Assembly: GCA_964471235.1 (NCBI GenBank) | Contig: CAYYGL010000232.1 | Span: 1 to 6,613 of the forward strand | Direction of reading: 5' to 3' | DNA from: CAYYGL01 sp964471235 | GTDB taxonomy: Bacteria > Calditrichota > Calditrichia > RBG-13-44-9 > J075 | DNA length: 6,613 nt | In this document: positions 1 to 3,966 of the stretch, one piece after another | Position numbering within the stretch: position 1 is the stretch's first letter | Layout of the letters: each line of letters begins with the position of its first letter | Notes under the pieces: model-generated | Databases searched by the model: none | Seen by the model: only the letters and a program-made list of their open reading frames with translations | Told to the model about the DNA's origin: nothing | Translations under genes and position numbers: made by a program

Positions 1-34
1 ATCTCCAACCGCAGAACATATTCACCCAAATTTC

Positions 35-39
35 AGGAG
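35..39 (+). promoter_or_regulatory. Ribosome binding site of the propeller lipoprotein
   Basis: AGGAG lies six bases before the ATG at 46. This spacing supports 46 as the start. The promoter itself is probably outside the window, because only 45 bases precede the gene. Confidence 0.75.
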
Positions 40-45
40 AGCGCC

Positions 46-1419
46 ATGCCGGCATTTAATAAAACCACACGCCGCATTTTCCTTTTCCTTTTTCCTTTTG
101 CCCTTTTCCTTTTTACCTATTGCCAGAAAAACACCACCCCGGTGGAACTCACCCGGCCGCAGGTAACCCTCTCCGCCGAGGCCGGTGTAATAGAAGCCTG
201 GCTGACCGTGACTACCGAAGAAGCGCAGGGCGACACCCTGAGCCTGTCGAAGGGTGCCGAGGTAGTGCTCACCAGAGACGGCACCGAACGCCTACGCTTT
301 GCCCTGCCACCGGCTGCAAACGGCGCCGTAGCGGAAACCACCGTGGTGGATACCGGGCTGCTGCCCGCCCACAGCTACACCTACGCCGCAAGGCTGGTAA
401 AAAACGGCGAAACCGCCGCCCGCAGCAACAGCGTGCCGCTAACCACCATGGATACCACCAGCCATGACTTTTCAATCGACATTTTTTCTTTTGGAGAAAA
501 AGGAAACAGTGCGTTTTGGGGTGTAGAGATTATTAATGACAATAATATCTGGGTAAGCGGTACAATATTTTTAAAAGACACATATACTTATGATTCTTTG
601 GGGAACTGGATAGAGCCTTACAATGCTGCCCATTGGGATGGGCAACAGTGGGAACTGAAACGTATACCCTTTATTGGGCAATGCAGTGCCGTTGATTATC
701 CACCTTTGCGAGCTATATGGGCTCCAAGTGAAAATGAGATATATTTCTCTAACGGAGGGAGTATTGTACGGTACGATGGAGCCGTTTTTCAAATGGATTG
801 TGGAATGAATACCCTTCTGGATGGAGAGATACTCAAAGTTTGGGGAATAGATTCAGCCAATTTATACGCAATAGGTGTAATGGGAACTATCGTTCGTTAC
901 AATGAACAGCATTGGGAAAAGATAGAAAGCCATACAAGCTCAACAATTACGGATATCTGGGGTGGATATGATCATCACATTAACGAATATATTATCTTGT
1001 GCACCGCATCTTTATCCGCCGGTGAAAGAAAATTATTGCGAATCCATCCGGATGGTTCAGTAACAGAGATCGATTGGAGTAGTCAAAACCAGAGGCTTCA
1101 TTCCGTTTGGTTTCAGGATATGTCAAATGTATTTCTTTGCGGCGGTGGTGTGTATGTAAGAAATAGGTTGGGAGAATACAAAAAGTTTACCGAATTGCCA
1201 GCGATCAGCACCAATTCGATACGCGGTCAGGGCATAAATGATATTTTTGTGGTGGGAGATTTTGGCATTTTAGCCCATTATAGTGGAAAAAGCTGGAAGC
1301 AATATACTTACTTTGATGAAGTAGATAAATTTTATTCTATTGATTATAAGGACGACCTGGCCGTAATTGTTGGCTTTAAAAACAGCCAAGCAGTTATCTA
1401 TATGCTCAGAAGGATGTAA
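46..1419 (+). CDS. Predicted surface lipoprotein with Fn3-like domain and seven-repeat beta-propeller
   Basis: I recognise the architecture but not a named gene. Residues 1-10 are basic and residues 11-25 form a very Phe/Leu-rich hydrophobic stretch ending in FTYC. Cys26 is the likely lipidation site, although Tyr just before Cys is unusual for a lipobox. Residues about 36-133 look like a fibronectin type III-like beta domain (TRPQVTLSAEAGVIEAWLTV, then VLTRDG and TYAARLVKNGE). From about residue 139 a seven-fold pattern begins, with blade starts near W158 (WGVEI), W224 (IWAPS), W266 (VWGID), W305 (IWGGY), W355 (VWFQD), R393 (IRGQG) and D433 (SIDYK). Most blades contain a DIFVVGDFGILAHY-like strand pair. 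A seven-bladed propeller is therefore likely. Such proteins recur as expanded families in Calditrichota/Ignavibacteria-type genomes, but their function is unknown; surface display or binding is inference. The next gene starts 59 bases downstream. Base composition changes sharply at the Fn3/propeller boundary near 460. Confidence 0.85.
   Translation: MPAFNKTTRRIFLFLFPFALFLFTYCQKNTTPVELTRPQVTLSAEAGVIEAWLTVTTEEAQGDTLSLSKGAEVVLTRDGTERLRFALPPAANGAVAETTVVDTGLLPAHSYTYAARLVKNGETAARSNSVPLTTMDTTSHDFSIDIFSFGEKGNSAFWGVEIINDNNIWVSGTIFLKDTYTYDSLGNWIEPYNAAHWDGQQWELKRIPFIGQCSAVDYPPLRAIWAPSENEIYFSNGGSIVRYDGAVFQMDCGMNTLLDGEILKVWGIDSANLYAIGVMGTIVRYNEQHWEKIESHTSSTITDIWGGYDHHINEYIILCTASLSAGERKLLRIHPDGSVTEIDWSSQNQRLHSVWFQDMSNVFLCGGGVYVRNRLGEYKKFTELPAISTNSIRGQGINDIFVVGDFGILAHYSGKSWKQYTYFDEVDKFYSIDYKDDLAVIVGFKNSQAVIYMLRRM
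77..114 (+). repeat. Imperfect CCTTTT pyrimidine tract inside the signal-peptide coding region
   Basis: Positions 77-99 are all pyrimidine, G100 interrupts, and 101-114 are again all pyrimidine. The tract consists of four to five C(2-3)T(4-5) units and encodes the alternating Phe/Leu core of the signal peptide. It is a plausible slippage site because any single-base change would switch the frame of the lipoprotein, but the units are imperfect. Confidence 0.6.
234..256 (+). repeat. REP-like short palindromic repeat embedded in frame in a coding region
   Basis: The segment begins CACCCTGAGCC and ends TGTCGAAGGGTG. Its six-base ends CACCCT (234-239) and AGGGTG (251-256) are perfect inverted repeats around an 11-base centre. 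I recognise it as resembling a dispersed short repeat whose translations (PEPVEG, FDRLR, LSLSKG) recur in many bacterial protein collections. All three signatures appear here: LSLSKG in the gene's own frame (residues 65-70), PEPVEG in a second + frame and FDRLR on the opposite strand. Its presence within the Fn3-like domain suggests an in-frame insertion. Confidence 0.6.
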
Positions 1420-1465
1420 AAATGAGCAAGCCTGTTGTTCTAACCATGTAGAATGATTAACAAAG

Positions 1466-1470
1466 AAGGA
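1466..1470 (+). promoter_or_regulatory. Ribosome binding site of the barrel gene
   Basis: AAGGA (within AAGAAGGA) lies eight bases before the ATG at 1479 and supports that start. The 59-base gap from the previous stop holds no visible hairpin terminator, which is compatible with co-transcription of the two genes. Confidence 0.7.
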
Positions 1471-1478
1471 ATACTAAT

Positions 1479-2243
1479 ATGAAAATCCATAATATCCTTA
1501 CGAATCTTTTATTCCTTTTCGTGATGGTTGCTTTTGTTTCAGGCCAAGAAAAAAATTTAAGGTCAGTCACCATAACGAATGATCCTGTAGATGAAAAACT
1601 TCTAAACCAGCAAATAAAAAATGAAATATCATCTGCAAAGCAGCCAGGGAAATCTAAACTTTTATGGTCGTTTGGGACGAACCTTTCATCCTACGTCCAC
1701 CGGAAAAGTGAATGGAAACCGGGCTATAATGTTGGGTTAACATTTTATTTCAGAGTGTGTAAGAATCTATCGATAACACTACCTTTTTCATACACTAGAA
1801 TCTACACTGCTTTTAAGAACTTGGAAGGAAAATTTTATTCTAATGATGGACATATTTATAAAGCATTTTTCAACCCGGATATTTCAATTGGGTTTCTTGA
1901 AATCCCAATTTTGTTTAGCTATAAATTCTTTACTGCAAAAAAATATGACTTAAGTTTTATAGGAGGTTCCGCATTAGCTATTGCAGCTAAGGATTATTCC
2001 ACACCTATTCAACCGGAAGATGTAACGATAACAGATGAAATCATTGGTACCTATGATGAGTTACCTATTTATCCGAGTGAAAATTTTACCTACTACAATT
2101 CAGGAATAAATATAAATACTGGTATCAGATTTCATGTAAGCCGGTTTTATGTAGATATGTTGTATATTTTGTATCCCTATAAGATAAAAGGAATCAATAA
2201 ACTCAATAGCATATCTTTAAGGCTGGGAATTGACGTTCATTAG
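1479..2243 (+). CDS. Predicted outer-membrane beta-barrel protein (PorT-like/OMP_b-brl style)
   Basis: Residues 1-22 form a signal peptide (Lys near the start, hydrophobic core LLFLFVMVAFV, likely cleavage VSG|Q). Residues 23-60 are polar and may be a periplasmic extension. Residues about 61-254 show alternating polar and aromatic/hydrophobic strands: KLLWSFGTNLSSYV, PGYNVGLTFYFRV, NLSITLPFSYTRIY, SIGFLEIPILFSYKF (137-150), YDLSFIGGSALAIAA, SGININTGIRFHV, RFYVDMLYILYPY and a last strand SISLRLGIDV near the C-terminus. That gives about eight strands, a size typical of small barrels. The FLEIP-ILFSYKF stretch resembles the core motif of PorT-family/OMP beta-barrel domain proteins common in Bacteroidota relatives; this match is from memory. 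No catalytic residues are evident. It lies 59 bases after the propeller lipoprotein, so the two may be produced together and interact at the outer membrane (inference). The whole gene is AT-rich, at about 33% GC in a sampled line. Confidence 0.8.
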   Translation: MKIHNILTNLLFLFVMVAFVSGQEKNLRSVTITNDPVDEKLLNQQIKNEISSAKQPGKSKLLWSFGTNLSSYVHRKSEWKPGYNVGLTFYFRVCKNLSITLPFSYTRIYTAFKNLEGKFYSNDGHIYKAFFNPDISIGFLEIPILFSYKFFTAKKYDLSFIGGSALAIAAKDYSTPIQPEDVTITDEIIGTYDELPIYPSENFTYYNSGININTGIRFHVSRFYVDMLYILYPYKIKGINKLNSISLRLGIDVH

Positions 2244-2279
2244 AAAAAGAACTCTTTTAAACTTTTTCCAATAGTTTTC

Positions 2280-2311
2280 AGGAGGTGATGCTTATGTGGG
2301 TAATAAATTAA
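2280..2311 (+). promoter_or_regulatory. Perfect Shine-Dalgarno sequence with a five-codon micro-ORF (MWVIN)
   Basis: AGGAGGTGAT at 2280-2289 matches ten bases of the anti-SD tail of 16S rRNA as commonly found in bacteria. It is the strongest ribosome site in the window. An ATG at 2294, eight bases after AGGAGG, opens MWVIN and a TAA stop at 2309-2311. An ATG at 2288 in the same frame would give MLMWVIN. The micro-ORF ends four bases before a strong hairpin. It may be a leader peptide or a ribosome-loading site controlling the downstream gene, or a remnant of a lost gene start. Confidence 0.4.
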
Positions 2312-2314
2312 ATA

Positions 2315-2343
2315 CCCGGGTAATGCTGGCACCATTACCCGGG
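2315..2343 (+). other. 11-bp perfect inverted repeat (strong RNA hairpin)
   Basis: CCCGGGTAATG at 2315-2325 pairs perfectly with CATTACCCGGG at 2333-2343 across a seven-base loop (CTGGCAC). No T-run follows on the + strand, so it is not a standard terminator for the upstream gene. A 3' stabilising stem, a regulatory stem, or a bidirectional element are all possible. The right arm can alternatively pair with GGGTAAT at 2298-2304, inside the micro-ORF. Confidence 0.7.
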
Positions 2344-2381
2344 CGAAAAAGCAAACATTCAAAGGGAACCCAGAGTTATTA

Positions 2382-2422
2382 CGGCGTTCAACGCCAGGCG
2401 CTGAACGCCGCCCTTTTTGTTT
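2382..2422 (+). terminator. Rho-independent terminator-like hairpin upstream of the secreted gene
   Basis: CGGCGTTCA at 2382-2390 pairs with TGAACGCCG at 2402-2410 (9 bp), with a possible inner CGC/GCG stem. CCC then TTTTT (2414-2418), G and TTT follow. This is the best intrinsic terminator in the window. It ends 55 bases before the next ATG, so it either closes the 46-2243 transcription unit or acts as an attenuator in the leader of the secreted gene. Two smaller hairpins (GGCGT/ACGCC at 2383-2395 and GGCG/CGCC at 2397-2409) are an alternative fold. Confidence 0.6.
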
Positions 2423-2467
2423 GCCACGCAAATTTAACCTGATACAGACCACCAACAAACAAATTTT

Positions 2468-2471
2468 GGAG
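2468..2471 (+). promoter_or_regulatory. Ribosome binding site deciding the start at 2478
   Basis: GGAG is six bases before the ATG at 2478. An earlier in-frame start at 2421 lies inside the terminator T-run, lacks such a site, and would put a polar 19-residue extension before the signal peptide. Start 2478 is preferred for these reasons. Confidence 0.7.
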
Positions 2472-2477
2472 AAAATC

Positions 2478-2957
2478 ATGAAGAACTTACAATTTTTTTG
2501 TGTTTTCTTAATGCTGAGTTTTTGTCTTACACTAACTGGTATTTCACAATCCATCTACAATGGGATTGGTCATATCCCACCAGAAAGCCAGGGAGAGTGG
2601 ACCAATGCGGGTTTATTAAATCCCATTTCAGCAGCAGATCATATTCTTTATATTACTGATTTTACGGGATCTGACGATGCAAGAATTGTAGCAGCTATAG
2701 ATTCCGCTAATAATCTTACCGGGATTACAATCATTTACTTTCCCGCCGGCAACTATATTTTCCAGCAAACCATTAATTTAAGCAGCAACATCATTATTCA
2801 GGGAGAAGGATCAGAATTAACCTTTTTTAAATTCGACAATGATAAGTGCAGCAATGGTTTTTCAATTACCGGCAGCGGTCCACAAAATCAAAAGGAAATA
2901 ACATCGAATATCTCAAAGACTGAAAAAGTAATCAATGTTGTAAACACGAATGGTTAA
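2478..2957 (+). CDS. N-terminal piece: signal peptide and start of a right-handed beta-helix (pectate-lyase-like) domain
   Basis: The frame gives 159 residues. Residues 1-25 form a signal peptide (MKN start, hydrophobic FFCVFLMLSFCLTLTG, cleavage near ISQ). The mature part begins SIYNGIGHIPPESQGEWTNAG and then shows the opening signatures of pectate-lyase superfamily beta-helices: DDARIVAAIDSANNLTGITIIYFPAGNYIF (a predicted residue-array step leading to the first strand), QTINLSSNIIIQGEGSELTFFKF, then FSITGSG. The frame stops at TAA 2955-2957, after only the first coils, far short of the usual 300 or more residues for such helices. It overlaps the next frame by eight bases (ATGGTTAA). The catalytic region is not present, so no enzyme activity can be assigned. 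Relatives are secreted or surface polysaccharide-acting proteins, but this is family knowledge and not shown here. Confidence 0.75.
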   Translation: MKNLQFFCVFLMLSFCLTLTGISQSIYNGIGHIPPESQGEWTNAGLLNPISAADHILYITDFTGSDDARIVAAIDSANNLTGITIIYFPAGNYIFQQTINLSSNIIIQGEGSELTFFKFDNDKCSNGFSITGSGPQNQKEITSNISKTEKVINVVNTNG

Positions 2958-3966
2958 TGGAGCAAATTGTAATATTTTTACTTATAATTATTCAAGAGAA
3001 AAAGGGACAGGTCCATTGGGATGTATGCCAGATGATGGAGATATTGTTCTACACAGCCAATATTCCTATGCAAATTTATTTGAACAAAATTGGTGCGAAT
3101 TTATTCAAGCCGATGATGTTCATGGAAATAATGGACCTTATAATGCATTTATTAGAAATGTAATTAAAGATCATAATGGTTATTGGAATAATATAGAACT
3201 GATAAATGCCCCAAACACCGCCATATTAGGTAACGTAACCACACTTGATTATTCTTCAACCCTCCCGATCGTTACCGATGGGTCAACAAGTTTTTCTACA
3301 GATAGATTCGGGACCTGGATCCAAGAAGGTCAAACTTACGAAACTGGCACTATTTTCACACATAATGATTTGGCTGCACCTGGTGGTGTTTTTATCAGAG
3401 ATGCATGTTCATTGCTTGATTATTCGTACTTTTACGATAATAACCCGGATTTTGCTATTGGCTATACTTTTCCGGCTTTAGGGCCACCAATGCTTGAAGT
3501 AACAGGTTCAATACCGGCAAAAGATCGGTATTTTTCAAATCAAAAAACCTACATTCATCCTTCAAAACTAACTAAACACCCTGTTGTGGTAACGGTCGAA
3601 CAAAAAAACTCTTCTGGAACCCTCTTTGGCAATATTGACCATTGGGAAGATACGTGGCAAAACTATCCGATACCAATACCTCCGGAAGACCCACTTGAGT
3701 TTCAATTAAGGTTAGGGTCTACTCATGCCTTCAGAGCGGATCAAAATCTAAATGGTGGTGAAAAGTTCAGGCTATGGGAAACAAATACCGGAGATAAGTA
3801 TTTTTTAAACCATAATGAGTTTATTGTTGACGAGAATTTATCTGGAATAGTAGCCAGGCATCATCCTGCTGTAGACGGAACCGTAACCATCCGCAATGAA
3901 TTTCTTAGCGCTCCATCGGGAACCAACCCTGTCAATGACGTCATTGAGTTTAAAGACCATGGTTGA
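2950..3966 (+). CDS. Middle piece: C-terminal half of the beta-helix plus linker domain
   Basis: The frame gives 338 residues from ATG 2950. There is no ribosome site at a useful distance and no signal peptide, so this is probably a fragment continuing the previous frame. It opens directly in a conserved late-helix motif, NGANCNIFTYNYSREKG (3-19), followed by DIVLHSQYSYANLFEQNWCEFIQADDVHGNNGPYNAFIRN (31-70). The ADDVHGNNGP-N-F-RN segment is typical of this secreted beta-helix family. The helix ends near FPALGPP (174-180), then SIPAKDRYFSNQKTYI. Residues about 208-338 form a beta-rich linker with WEDTWQNYPIPIPP and FRADQNLNGGEKFRLWE. The frame ends at TGA 3964-3966 right after EFKDHG, where restoring one C would give EFKDPWLID and join the next frame. 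Composition shifts from AT-rich to GC-richer in the last 100 bases. Confidence 0.75.
   Translation: MVNGANCNIFTYNYSREKGTGPLGCMPDDGDIVLHSQYSYANLFEQNWCEFIQADDVHGNNGPYNAFIRNVIKDHNGYWNNIELINAPNTAILGNVTTLDYSSTLPIVTDGSTSFSTDRFGTWIQEGQTYETGTIFTHNDLAAPGGVFIRDACSLLDYSYFYDNNPDFAIGYTFPALGPPMLEVTGSIPAKDRYFSNQKTYIHPSKLTKHPVVVTVEQKNSSGTLFGNIDHWEDTWQNYPIPIPPEDPLEFQLRLGSTHAFRADQNLNGGEKFRLWETNTGDKYFLNHNEFIVDENLSGIVARHHPAVDGTVTIRNEFLSAPSGTNPVNDVIEFKDHG

Noticed and set aside
2243..2268. GAAAAAG/CTTTTTC inverted repeat after the barrel gene as a terminator
   Set aside because: The stem is only seven mostly A-T pairs with a 12-base AT loop. It is too weak to call, and better structures lie downstream.
2351..2445. 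Possible cyclic-di-GMP (GEMM-type) riboswitch from GCAAAC and ACGCAAA strings
   Set aside because: The two motifs are about 70 bases apart with a terminator-like hairpin between them, and the second helix and receptor region of the family are missing.
2421..2448. Possible sigma-70 promoter TTGCCA with TACAGA
   Set aside because: The spacer is 16 bases and the -10 box is a weak match. The lineage's promoter consensus is unknown, so it was not annotated.
2421..2477. Earlier start at 2421 for the beta-helix gene
   Set aside because: It lies in the terminator T-run, lacks a ribosome site and would place polar residues before an otherwise normal signal peptide.
2240..2554. 104-codon open frame on the minus strand
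   Set aside because: It runs through the hairpins and terminator and across the signal-peptide start of the + gene. Its protein is Arg/Asn-rich with no recognisable domain and no clear ribosome site.
3946..3966. Programmed -1 frameshift site at the second break
   Set aside because: TTTAAAG is not positioned as a slippery heptamer in the zero frame, and slipping at TTT would require poor re-pairing. A one-base deletion explains the break better.
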